NCBI GenBank assembly: GCA_016933575.1
Contig: JAFGAR010000004.1
Location: forward strand, 1-64,000
Direction: 5' to 3'
Source: Candidatus Thorarchaeota archaeon
GTDB lineage: Archaea > Asgardarchaeota > Thorarchaeia > Thorarchaeales > Thorarchaeaceae
Length of the DNA stretch: 64,000 bases
The position numbers were made by a program, and so were the translations under genes. Positions 46,401-54,951 of this stretch are shown here, piece by piece (position 1 is the first letter of the stretch; each line of letters opens with the position of its first letter). The notes under the pieces are model-generated. The model saw only the letters and a list, made by a program, of their open reading frames with translations, was not told where the DNA came from and ran no database searches.

Positions 46401-48407
46401 CTACATATAGATCAGAATCAAGAGAAACGCGATGATGCCAATCATCATGCCCAACACATTGGTATTGAGCACACCAGTCATGGTGCGTCGCCAACCCTTT
46501 GACAGGGAGTCCATGCCGCCACTGAGTGCACCACTAAATGCAATCAGAGCAGTCTCAACACGGTTCTTTAACCCGTTACTTAACCAGAGATAACCATCAA
46601 CAAAAATCCGGTTCCAGAGGGCGTTGATGTACCAGCGATTGATGAGGAACTTGTAGATACTGCCTTCCTTGAGGCTGGAGAAATCACGACCATTCTTCCA
46701 GTAGATCCAATATGCTGGACCGATACCAATAGTCCAGACAATTATTGTGAGAATGGTAGTGAGACCAAAGCCCCATGGAACAATATGAGTCCATTCCAAG
46801 ATCTCTAGACTGACTGCACCAAAGGTGTTGAAGAAGCCAAGCTCGAATAGTCCTCCAACGAGTGCAAGACCTGCAAGAATGGTGAGAGGAATGGTCATGG
46901 TGGGTGGAGCCTCGTGGATGTGATGCCCGTGAGCCTCTAGTTCCTTGATATGAGTGGATTTCTCACCATGGAATGTCTGATACACCATCCGGAATGTGTA
47001 GAATGCTGTCAGAATCGCTGTAAGGAAGGCCATCCCAAAGAGTAAGTAGTCGCCACCATGCCAGAGTGCCTCGAAGATCAGTTCCTTCGACCAAAAGCCC
47101 ACAAAGGGAAATACTCCAGCTAGTGACAACGCACCAAAGGTGAATGCCCACCGTGTGATCTTCATATCGTTCTTAATGCCGCCCATCTCACTCATCCGTT
47201 TGGTCTGTGTGGCATGAAGGACTGCACCAGCAGCAAGGAAGAGGAGTGCTTTGAATATGGCATGAGCCATGAGGTGGAATGCACCAGCCGCATAGGCAGC
47301 GGCACTCTCAGCAACAAGACCGGAGGCACCGAAGGCCATGAACATGTACCCGAGCTGGGATACTGTTGAATAGGCAAGGACCTTCTTGATCTCATCCTGG
47401 ACAAGAGCCATTGTCGCAGCCATGAAGGCTGTGAATGCGCCAATCCAGGCCACTGTCTGGAAGAAGATGATCATCCCATCAATGTGAACCATGACCTCCA
47501 AGAATATTGGAACGAGTCGTGCCACAAGATAGACACCAGCCTTCACCATTGCTGCTGCATGGATGAGAGCTGAAACCGTCGTGGGACCTGCCATAGCTTC
47601 AGGGAGCCAGATGTGCAGAGGGAACTGAGCACTCTTACCGATAGGTCCTGCAAAGAGGAGGATAGCAACGAGGGGGAGAAGGCTTGCTACAAGACTCACA
47701 TCTATTGGCCAACTATTGGTCTCAGCAAGATGAGTCAACTCCTGATAGTTAAAAGTTCCAGCAATGAAGAATGTAAGAAGCACACCCGCAAGAAGCCCAA
47801 TGTCACCTACTCGCGTGACCATGAAGGCCTTCATCCCACAGACTGCGTTATACTCACCCTCGGTCTCGTATTCAGGAACGGGGCTTGGGGTCTTCAGGTT
47901 ATGCCAGAAGCCAATCAAGGCGTAGCTGCACATACCTACAATTTCCCAACCAATGAAGGTCATGAGGAGGTTATCAGCGACCACGAGTAGGATCATGCCC
48001 GATACGAAGAGTTGCATGAAGAAGTAATAGCGAGTGAGGCTTGGGTCCTTGACAAGGTTGCCCTGTTCATCATGCCCAGTCATGTATCCAACACTGAAGA
48101 GAATAATAAGTGAACCAATTCCACCAGCGATGACAGCAAGAAGAACACTGAGTGGGTCAATGAGGACACCAAACTCGATGATTCCAGCCACTGCAACCCA
48201 GCGGAAGGGCTCAACTGCGAAGACCACAGGTGAAAGGACCATTGTGAGGAGCATATCGACAGCAATGAAGGCTGTGACAAATCCGATTAATACCGCCATG
48301 AGGTCTCGAAAGTTTCCATTGATTCTCGCAAAGATAGGAGTTAGAACTGCACCAAGGGCAGGGATCAGAAAGACAAGCCAGCCTGCGAGCTCGAGTGGTA
48401 AGATCAT
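46401..48407 (-). CDS. nuoL: Complex I membrane subunit L (NuoL/FpoL-like)
   Basis: At 668 residues it is the longest of the three antiporter-like subunits. FIGWEIVGMCSYALIGFW has the key Glu, GPIGKSAQFPLHIWLPEAMA with GPTTVSALIHAAAMV the classic NuoL motif, and QDEIKKVLAYSTVSQLGYMF the broken helix. A roughly 170-residue C-terminal extension with a last helix (VLGMMIGIIAFLLILIYM) fits the lateral helix part of NuoL. Its ATG overlaps the K stop (ATGA), indicating coupled translation. Confidence 0.92.
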   Translation of the reverse strand: MILPLELAGWLVFLIPALGAVLTPIFARINGNFRDLMAVLIGFVTAFIAVDMLLTMVLSPVVFAVEPFRWVAVAGIIEFGVLIDPLSVLLAVIAGGIGSLIILFSVGYMTGHDEQGNLVKDPSLTRYYFFMQLFVSGMILLVVADNLLMTFIGWEIVGMCSYALIGFWHNLKTPSPVPEYETEGEYNAVCGMKAFMVTRVGDIGLLAGVLLTFFIAGTFNYQELTHLAETNSWPIDVSLVASLLPLVAILLFAGPIGKSAQFPLHIWLPEAMAGPTTVSALIHAAAMVKAGVYLVARLVPIFLEVMVHIDGMIIFFQTVAWIGAFTAFMAATMALVQDEIKKVLAYSTVSQLGYMFMAFGASGLVAESAAAYAAGAFHLMAHAIFKALLFLAAGAVLHATQTKRMSEMGGIKNDMKITRWAFTFGALSLAGVFPFVGFWSKELIFEALWHGGDYLLFGMAFLTAILTAFYTFRMVYQTFHGEKSTHIKELEAHGHHIHEAPPTMTIPLTILAGLALVGGLFELGFFNTFGAVSLEILEWTHIVPWGFGLTTILTIIVWTIGIGPAYWIYWKNGRDFSSLKEGSIYKFLINRWYINALWNRIFVDGYLWLSNGLKNRVETALIAFSGALSGGMDSLSKGWRRTMTGVLNTNVLGMMIGIIAFLLILIYM

Positions 48408-48733
48408 CCTCTCAACCTCCTGAGTTCACGGATGTCCAATGTGCCGTAATGGCGGTACGCTTTGACAATCAGGCTCATCGCTACTACTGCAATGGCACCA
48501 CCAATGCAGATTGAGATTATAACAAAGTCCTGAACAAGTGGGTCTACAGAGTCAATGGTACTCGGTCCAGTTGTGAAGGCACCAAGAGCAATGAAATTAA
48601 GATTAACTGCAGCTACGAGTATCTCTATGCCCATGACCAACTTGACCATGTTCTTTGAACTTGCAAGGGTATAGAGTCCGAGCATATATAGAAAGATCGC
48701 AAAGATGAGATAGAAATGGAGCATGTCAAGCAT
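48404..48733 (-). CDS. nuoK: Complex I membrane subunit K (NuoK-like)
   Basis: Begun at ATG 48733, behind GGGAGGTT, it has 109 residues and three helices. SSKNMVKLVMGIEILVAAVN holds the conserved helix-2 Glu of the NuoK/MrpC family; FVIISICIGGAIAVVAMSLI is helix 3. The C-terminal extension YRHYGTLDIRELRRLRG is basic. MrpC has a similar fold, but the operon order points to K. Confidence 0.88.
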   Translation of the reverse strand: MLDMLHFYLIFAIFLYMLGLYTLASSKNMVKLVMGIEILVAAVNLNFIALGAFTTGPSTIDSVDPLVQDFVIISICIGGAIAVVAMSLIVKAYRHYGTLDIRELRRLRG

Positions 48734-48734
48734 T

Positions 48735-48983
48735 CTATTCAACCTCCCGTTGAGCGGTCCTGAACATAGCTGAAGCGCCCATCACTGCAGCCAGAAGTAA
48801 TGTGACTTGAGCTAGAATGTCAATAGCCCTGTAGGTACCCAACCATTGAGCTACAGCATCGTTCGCATCAATGTAGTCGAGTAGAGGCAATGCAAGTGAG
48901 AAAGTAGAGTAGTCGATCAGTTGTCCGATAATCAGTACGAGTATGAGAACTCCCAGAGTCAATGCTGCAATCTTGTATCTCAT
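48735..48983 (-). CDS. Second half of split NuoJ (J2)
   Basis: An 82-residue two-helix protein. The first helix is IAALTLGVLILVLIIGQLID, the second LGTYRAIDILAQVTLLLAAV with MGASAMFR. In full-length NuoJ the C-terminal half carries these last helices. The TYRAIDILAQVT stretch also recalls the MbhE/MrpB-like end of antiporter complexes. Start and stop codons overlap those of J1 (TGATGA), so translation is coupled. The J-J-K-L-M-N order matches the fpo operon of methanogens, which also has two J genes. Confidence 0.7.
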   Translation of the reverse strand: MRYKIAALTLGVLILVLIIGQLIDYSTFSLALPLLDYIDANDAVAQWLGTYRAIDILAQVTLLLAAVMGASAMFRTAQREVE

Positions 48984-49273
48984 CAGGCAATCACCTCGTC
49001 TGAAGTATTCTTAGGGGGCTCTTCATTCTCAGGTGTATCAAGGTTCATTGTAACGAGAAAGAGGATTGCTACAGCGCCCGAGAATACTGAGAGATTGAAG
49101 ACTGCCACAAGAGGCGCGCCAAGAACAAAGAATGATAGGCTCAGAAAACCATTCCCAACAGCAAAAGCAATGATAGCAAAGGATAGCTTTCGATACTCAA
49201 TGGACACCACCAAGAAGATGAACATGAGTACAAGGATGATAACCTGAAGCACTTCGAGTAGTGTTGTGATCAT
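48983..49273 (-). CDS. First half of split NuoJ (J1)
   Basis: A 96-residue protein with three helices: LLEVLQVIILVLMFIFLVVS, FAIIAFAVGNGFLSLSFFVL and APLVAVFNLSVFSGAVAILF; the last matches the conserved NuoJ helix with the pi-bulge region. The tail is acidic (NLDTPENEEPPKNTSDEVIA). It opens the J1-J2-K-L-M-N run. The upstream 140 nt must hold the promoter of the complex I arm and of the divergent epimerase gene. Confidence 0.72.
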   Translation of the reverse strand: MITTLLEVLQVIILVLMFIFLVVSIEYRKLSFAIIAFAVGNGFLSLSFFVLGAPLVAVFNLSVFSGAVAILFLVTMNLDTPENEEPPKNTSDEVIA

Positions 49274-49413
49274 CGTACAGCCCTACCTTGGGTCTAACCA
49301 TAGTTGACAGCTGCGTCGGCGTGGCTAGTGCTTCATAAGTCTAACTGAGTGTACATAAGAATCATAATCAAGAGAAAGGATTACATGGGTGTCGTTCTAT
49401 CTCTTCCATTGAA

Positions 49414-50361
49414 ATGACAAAGAGAGTATTGGTCACAGGAGCGGCAGGTTTTATCGGTTCAAGACTTGTTGAGATTCTACTTTCTAAGGGATATCAAGTA
49501 GTGGGCATTGATAATTTTAGAACAGGAAAGAGAAAAAATCTGGAGGAAGCCCTACAGAATGACCGATTTCGATTATATGAGTTGGATATATCGCAGGCAG
49601 TTCCCACAACAGATATCAATGGACCAATAGATGTAGTCTTCCATCTTGCTGCAATCTCATCAGTGAAGGAATCGATTGAAAGTCCAATTCTTGTGGATAG
49701 CACAAATGTAGTGGGTACAATTAATGTCCTTGAGCTAGCTCGTAGATTAGATGTTAGAAGGATAGTCTTCAGCTCTAGTGCAGCAGTATATGGAGACCCC
49801 GAACGAATTCCTATCACTGAAGACACTCCAGTAAGTCCTCTAAGTCCATATGCTGCATCAAAGATTGCCGCGGAGATGTACATTCAGACTTATTCAAAGC
49901 TCTACGGAATAGAGGGAACGATTCTTCGTTACTTCAATGTCTTTGGCCCTCGACAGGCCTATTCAGAGTATAGTGGTGTCATTTCTATATTCATCAATGA
50001 AGCCCTCAACAATAGCCCTATCAAGATCGAAGGCAGTGGTGAACAGACTAGGAGTTTCATCTATGTGGACGATGTGGCAAAGGCAAGTATCCTGGCTGCT
50101 GAGAGAGAGGGGGCTAGAGATATGGTCATGAATATCTCTGGCACAAAGGCTGTTTCAATATCATCTTTGGCACAACAAGTGAAAGAACTGGTGAGAGGAA
50201 CTCGCTCTGACATACTCAATATTTCACCACGACCCGGGGATGTGACACACAGTATTGGAAATATTGAGCGAGCCCAGAGGATTCTGGGCTTTACTCCAGA
50301 GATGACTCTAGAGGATGGGCTCAACCATACCATCGACTGGTACAGGTCGCACCATACCTAG
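49414..50361 (+). CDS. NAD-dependent nucleotide-sugar epimerase (GalE/WbpP-like)
   Basis: A 315-residue extended SDR. The NAD loop VLVTGAAGFIGSRLVEIL, SSSAAVYGD with the catalytic Ser/Thr site, PLSPYAASKIAAEMYIQTYS with the YxxxK pair and LRYFNVFGPRQAYSEYSGVI fit UDP-glucose or UDP-GlcNAc 4-epimerases. It is near UDP-sugar dehydrogenase and 2-epimerase genes, so UDP-GlcNAc derivatives are likely substrates. It converges with the UPF0182-like gene by a 4-nt overlap. Confidence 0.88.
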   Translation: MTKRVLVTGAAGFIGSRLVEILLSKGYQVVGIDNFRTGKRKNLEEALQNDRFRLYELDISQAVPTTDINGPIDVVFHLAAISSVKESIESPILVDSTNVVGTINVLELARRLDVRRIVFSSSAAVYGDPERIPITEDTPVSPLSPYAASKIAAEMYIQTYSKLYGIEGTILRYFNVFGPRQAYSEYSGVISIFINEALNNSPIKIEGSGEQTRSFIYVDDVAKASILAAEREGARDMVMNISGTKAVSISSLAQQVKELVRGTRSDILNISPRPGDVTHSIGNIERAQRILGFTPEMTLEDGLNHTIDWYRSHHT

Positions 50362-53300
50362 GTCACTGTTATGATCAGATTGATCTGGTCCACTTCTTCT
50401 ATCTCAGTTCTGAGAATCACCTGTACGATATATTGTCCACTCACCTGCCCTTCAGGGAGATAGACTGTCAATAGAGGGATTGTTCCATAGAGGTCACCTA
50501 TGCCAACATCTCCAACATCAAGCGTGTATTTCGAATTGACAGATGTCACCACAGAGCCATGCCACAGAATGGAGAAGTTACCAGACGGTGGAACGACAAT
50601 ATCTATGTAGAGGTGATGGGTGACATTGTCATTATTCCGCATCAACGCTGTGAGACTAGTGTATTCTCCAGATGTAATGGTAACAGGATTGAAGGTCACG
50701 GACTCAAATCCGACTTGGCCCTCTTCAATCGTGCTTCTATTCAAGAGACCAAACATCTTGTAGTATGCCTCGATGACATTCTCTCCCAGCTCAACTCGTT
50801 CTCCAGTACGAGCATCGACAAGTCCCACGCCACCAAGCTTCTGGATGACTCTATTTGTTGAGGTCTCCACCTCAAGAAAGACTGGTACTATGAAGAAGAG
50901 GTCACCACCAAGATGATAGAGCAGTCTGTTACCATAACGGTGTGACCCCCAAAGCTGAAGCTGGGTTCGAACGACGTCGTTTGTTTCAAAGGCCTGTACC
51001 ACAGCTGTCGGTCCAAGCCAGTTAGAGGCTCCACTCTCACCTGCTCGATAGAATGTAAATTCTCCAAAACGTTGGTTACCACAACCCATGACGTAGATAC
51101 CTGCTAGATTATGTGCAGAGACCGCAGATGAAGCAATTTTGAACTCACTATTGTGATAGGCTATAAACCGCTCCTCACCCTCAATATTCATGATGACATA
51201 TCGTGTATCAGAATCATCTGGTTTCTGATGGAAGTCGACACCATCAAGCCATGTGTTAGGGTTGTTCACATGGTAGATGTAGGCTGTATCGAGTTGGCGC
51301 TCGTAGAGGTCTTCAGGCCATTTCAGTTGATATTGAAGCCAATCGGGACACTCATGCCAATCATAATAGTTCTTGTATGTATTATCAAGGAAGAGATCAT
51401 CACCAAGAACAGGGGATTCGTAGAAAGCCATCTCACCAGTCTCAACATCTACAAGAACTACACCCATGAATCTCATGTAGTGCTCATGTGCATATCCAGT
51501 AGAAAGACGATAATCAATGAAGATGGAAACAGCATAGCTGATCGTACCATATGGATCAACAACGATGTAGGGGTCTAAGTCAACAGATAATCCCTGTAGC
51601 ATCACAGCACTGACCCGAGACCTAACATCACGTTCCACAAGGATATCCATGTCTCGGCCCAAGTATGACCAAGCCTCAGGACCCATAGTAAAGAGATAGA
51701 ACAGCGACTCAAAACCACTCAGTGTATAATCGGGGGTTCCCTCAAATGTCGTATTTCCAACCTCTTCGAAATTGGGAACGTTCACAAAGATGATATCATT
51801 GAATCCATCGCCTTCTCCATAATAGAAATTAACGGAATCAGTTCGATTGAGAAGTGAGATGTAGTTGGCGTCTTCGACAATCTCGCCACTATAAGCATCA
51901 AGAATGACCATGCCTTCAGTATGTGTATAGATGATACGTTGATTGAGGAAATTGGTCCGGGTTGCACCAGTCTCAAAGGTCAAGGGTGCAATCCAATACT
52001 CGTGTCCCTTCAGATAGGTGATATCCGAGTCCGCCAACTGCATCCAGTTGGCACCTATTTGGTTCCGCATCCGAAGGTAACTCGCAGTCTGATCCCACTG
52101 CCGGACCGTAGTCAGGGACTCTATCTCACTCTCAGGTGTAGCATTCGATGTAAGGTCATCAAGACTCTTTATCTCCAGATCAGATATGCCAGCAGCCCAG
52201 TTTGTTATCTCAATCTCCTTTGCTGTTTCGTAATTGAACTTCCAATCGATGAATTTGTCCCCATCCATTTGAATTCCATAGTAGAGAGCCTGTGTCACCG
52301 GAAGCATTACTACGATTGCGATGAGAAAGACAGAGAGTAGCGCAAAGTTCCGTGGCGACCCTCCAATTGGAATCATTCGTTCAATCTTGAGTCGTCTGAG
52401 TTCGTTGGAGATATGAGCACGGTCTTCCATGAGATAACCTACTCGTGTTCGGTATTCTTCAGCAGTGGTCGCGCCAGACTCATACTCCTGTCGCAATGAG
52501 AGTAACTCGCCCTGAAGTCTGGCTAGGTCACCCTCAAGTGATGCAATCTTTGACTTGAGTCGTGTTCGAACGTCTCCAGAACGAACGCGAATGACCATGA
52601 AAGCAAATGAACCAAACAGACATGCTCCAAGAGCAATGATCATGGCAAGATAGCTCATCCAAGTACCTGCGTTCACAGTCCACGTGGGAACTGCAAGTAT
52701 CTCTAATAGAAGCGCGAGTGCACCTACTAAGAGACCCTTGGAGATGACTACGAAGATGTCCCGTCGCTGCATCATGAGGTCGGTGATAATACTTAGTACT
52801 AGTCGAGCTGCGGTAGCGATAATCAATGTAGAGATGAGTCCAGAATAGAGCTGGTACGCCTCCATAGCAGGAATCAAGGACATGATTGATTCTGCAGAGG
52901 TTCCAGGGGAGAATGGAAGTGCAAAGAGGGTTGAGAATTGTGTAGCAGATATTGAGATGGATCCATCCCCAGCCAGCATCATGAGAAAGGCTACATTCTG
53001 GCCTGTGACTGCATAGCCGCCTGTTGATACATAAAACAGGAAGAATGCACCGAACTCAAGCAGACGCCAGATTATCGCAGTCTTGTTATCAAGTCGTTTA
53101 ATCAGTGGACCAGTCTGACCCACTGCGGAAACAAACGTGAGAAATGTTGAACGTGACCAGAGGGTGACTAGGCTACTAAGAAGAGCCAAGAGTAGGGATG
53201 CTGTGAAGATATTATTCCGAAGCGTCCAGGTCATCCAGAAGTCTACACTGGCCTTTGCATTGTAGGTACTAATGTAGATACTTTGACCTAGCAACCAACC

Positions 53301-53375
53301 GTATACTGTAGCAAGAACCGCAGCAGCAATTACTGCAATGATGCTGAAGATAATTAGAATACGTAGGAATTTCAT
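50358..53375 (-). CDS. UPF0182-like large membrane protein with coiled-coil insert
   Basis: The start at ATG 53375 follows GAGAGG by 8 nt and gives 1005 residues. The N-terminal 370 hold about seven helices (ILIIFSIIAVIAAAVLATVY, LLVGALALLLEILAVP, FALLSVFLIAIVVMLPVTQA). A charged coiled coil (IASLEGDLARLQGELLSLRQ) is inserted before the last helix. The outer part has VRQWDQTASYLRMRNQIG, FLNQRIIYTHTEGMVILDAY and DIDPYIVV-like DLDPYIVVDPYGTISYAVSI, which resemble UPF0182 (COG1615). The function of UPF0182 is unknown to me. The call is by pattern and deserves a profile search. Confidence 0.65.
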   Translation of the reverse strand: MKFLRILIIFSIIAVIAAAVLATVYGWLLGQSIYISTYNAKASVDFWMTWTLRNNIFTASLLLALLSSLVTLWSRSTFLTFVSAVGQTGPLIKRLDNKTAIIWRLLEFGAFFLFYVSTGGYAVTGQNVAFLMMLAGDGSISISATQFSTLFALPFSPGTSAESIMSLIPAMEAYQLYSGLISTLIIATAARLVLSIITDLMMQRRDIFVVISKGLLVGALALLLEILAVPTWTVNAGTWMSYLAMIIALGACLFGSFAFMVIRVRSGDVRTRLKSKIASLEGDLARLQGELLSLRQEYESGATTAEEYRTRVGYLMEDRAHISNELRRLKIERMIPIGGSPRNFALLSVFLIAIVVMLPVTQALYYGIQMDGDKFIDWKFNYETAKEIEITNWAAGISDLEIKSLDDLTSNATPESEIESLTTVRQWDQTASYLRMRNQIGANWMQLADSDITYLKGHEYWIAPLTFETGATRTNFLNQRIIYTHTEGMVILDAYSGEIVEDANYISLLNRTDSVNFYYGEGDGFNDIIFVNVPNFEEVGNTTFEGTPDYTLSGFESLFYLFTMGPEAWSYLGRDMDILVERDVRSRVSAVMLQGLSVDLDPYIVVDPYGTISYAVSIFIDYRLSTGYAHEHYMRFMGVVLVDVETGEMAFYESPVLGDDLFLDNTYKNYYDWHECPDWLQYQLKWPEDLYERQLDTAYIYHVNNPNTWLDGVDFHQKPDDSDTRYVIMNIEGEERFIAYHNSEFKIASSAVSAHNLAGIYVMGCGNQRFGEFTFYRAGESGASNWLGPTAVVQAFETNDVVRTQLQLWGSHRYGNRLLYHLGGDLFFIVPVFLEVETSTNRVIQKLGGVGLVDARTGERVELGENVIEAYYKMFGLLNRSTIEEGQVGFESVTFNPVTITSGEYTSLTALMRNNDNVTHHLYIDIVVPPSGNFSILWHGSVVTSVNSKYTLDVGDVGIGDLYGTIPLLTVYLPEGQVSGQYIVQVILRTEIEEVDQINLIITVT

Positions 53376-53437
53376 CAATTCTACCTCTCAGGTCCTCAAT
53401 GTAAGAGTTTTGAACGTGAGCATAAGAGGATAACGCT

Positions 53438-53944
53438 TCAAGATTTTTGAAGAAGTTCATGTTGACTTGTCAGGGAAAACGAGTGTCCATCGATTGCACG
53501 TGATACTGCAAGGATGCCCTCTAGATGGTCATATTCATGTTGTAAGAGTTCGGACAGGTCATCTGCGAGTTTCATCGATTGAGATCTCCAATGTTGATCT
53601 CTATAATCGATTATACAAAAGCGATGTCGTCTTACTCGAACAAGAAGCTCGGGAAAGCACATGCAATCATCCCAGAGTTCTATCATTTCCCGACTCAAGT
53701 CCCTCAATACTGGATTGACAAATACAACAGGTCTGTCGATGTGAATGTAGATGATGCGTTTCATCACTCCAATCTGAGGAGCAGCAATCGCGCGACCAAC
53801 ACCGTACTCTTCGCGAAAGACCATCATAGTATCATGGAGGTCCTGAACAACACGCTGAACCAAGTCAATCTCTGTCTCATGCACTTCTTCAGATACTTCG
53901 TAGAGCTTGGGATTACCAAGCAATAGAATTTCTTGTACTGTCAT
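53438..53944 (-). CDS. Peptide deformylase-like protein
   Basis: Begun at ATG 53944 it has 168 residues, typical for deformylases. Motif 1 reads GVGRAIAAPQIG (residues 48-59), with two extra residues compared with the usual GxGLAAPQ. Motif 2 reads WDDCMCFPEL (Cys94 the likely metal ligand) instead of EGCLS. Motif 3, QHEYDHLEGIL, keeps His136, Glu137 and His140. Archaea do not start proteins with formyl-Met, so the substrate must differ or the protein act on something else. It lies just past the UPF0182-like gene start on the same strand and diverges from the ferredoxin gene. Confidence 0.85.
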   Translation of the reverse strand: MTVQEILLLGNPKLYEVSEEVHETEIDLVQRVVQDLHDTMMVFREEYGVGRAIAAPQIGVMKRIIYIHIDRPVVFVNPVLRDLSREMIELWDDCMCFPELLVRVRRHRFCIIDYRDQHWRSQSMKLADDLSELLQHEYDHLEGILAVSRAIDGHSFSLTSQHELLQKS

Positions 53945-54042
53945 CAATCCGTAATAGATACATTCTGTGTTAAGAATATGGTTTAAGATGCGATTCACAC
54001 TAAGTCGATACTAATATCAGACCCGTTGTATGTTGATGACCT

Positions 54043-54873
54043 ATGGCACGATCCATGCGGTTCGTCAACCTCCTGAAACGGACTTTTCCACGAAGACGGG
54101 CTATTGCAAAGATGACAAAGGTACCTCTGTTAGGCAGGCTCATAGACAAGATGCTCTTTGAGGGAGATGATATAATGTATCTGCCAAAGGACACTGTATA
54201 CCAGAAGACAATCCAGATTGGTAAGACACTTGACCGACCGGAGGAGACTGCGCTCCCCTCAGAGATTGTGCATCACTTTATCGATAAGGCAAATCACCAC
54301 TGGATCATGAACTTCTGTCTCTGCCGAGATGCCTCAAAATGTGAGGACTATCCTATAGAATATGGATGCCTCTTTCTTGGAGAAGCTGTGCACGGCATCA
54401 ATCCCAAACTCGGACGTCTCGTCACAAAAGAAGAAGCCCATGAGTACGTGAGGAAATGCAGAGAAGCAGGATTAGTCCATTTGATAGGGAGAAACAAGCT
54501 CGATTCTTCTTGGCTTGGAGTATCTCCAGGTGATAAGTTATTGACCATCTGCAACTGCTGTCCGTGCTGTTGCCTATGGAAGATTCTGCCTGACATGAAT
54601 CCTAAGATTGGCAGGAAAGTGACTAAGATGCCGGGTGTCGATGTCAAGGTAACTGATGCCTGTGTTGGATGCGGAACATGTACGGAAGAAAATGTCTGTT
54701 TTGTAAATGCTATCAGCCTTGTTGATGGGCGGGCTGTGATAAGTGAGGAGTGCAGAGGTTGCGCGAGATGTGTTGAAGTCTGCCCAAATGATGCCATAGA
54801 GTTGACTATTGATCGACAGGAGTTCATCAATGAGTCAATTGATAGAGTGTCGTCTGTTGTCGATGTTGAGTAG
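54043..54873 (+). CDS. Cys-rich protein with two C-terminal 4Fe-4S clusters
   Basis: The 276-residue protein ends in a bacterial-type ferredoxin domain: DACVGCGTCTEENVCFVNAI and SEECRGCARCVEVCPNDAI, about residues 205-250. In the first motif the fourth Cys is followed by FVNAI instead of CP, so it reads CxxCxxCx4C. The middle has more Cys clusters (NFCLCRDASKCEDYPIEYGC and ICNCCPCCCLW) that could bind another cluster. The N-terminal 50 residues are basic. The role is probably electron transfer, and no partner is seen. UDP-ManNAc-type dehydrogenase gene follows it. Confidence 0.85.
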   Translation: MARSMRFVNLLKRTFPRRRAIAKMTKVPLLGRLIDKMLFEGDDIMYLPKDTVYQKTIQIGKTLDRPEETALPSEIVHHFIDKANHHWIMNFCLCRDASKCEDYPIEYGCLFLGEAVHGINPKLGRLVTKEEAHEYVRKCREAGLVHLIGRNKLDSSWLGVSPGDKLLTICNCCPCCCLWKILPDMNPKIGRKVTKMPGVDVKVTDACVGCGTCTEENVCFVNAISLVDGRAVISEECRGCARCVEVCPNDAIELTIDRQEFINESIDRVSSVVDVE

Positions 54874-54951
54874 CCATGTGGTAATGTTTTTTACTTGACA
54901 CGCTTCGGCTCTCTCACTCATCTAGAGGTCATGACCTCAAGAGGGAGCCTC

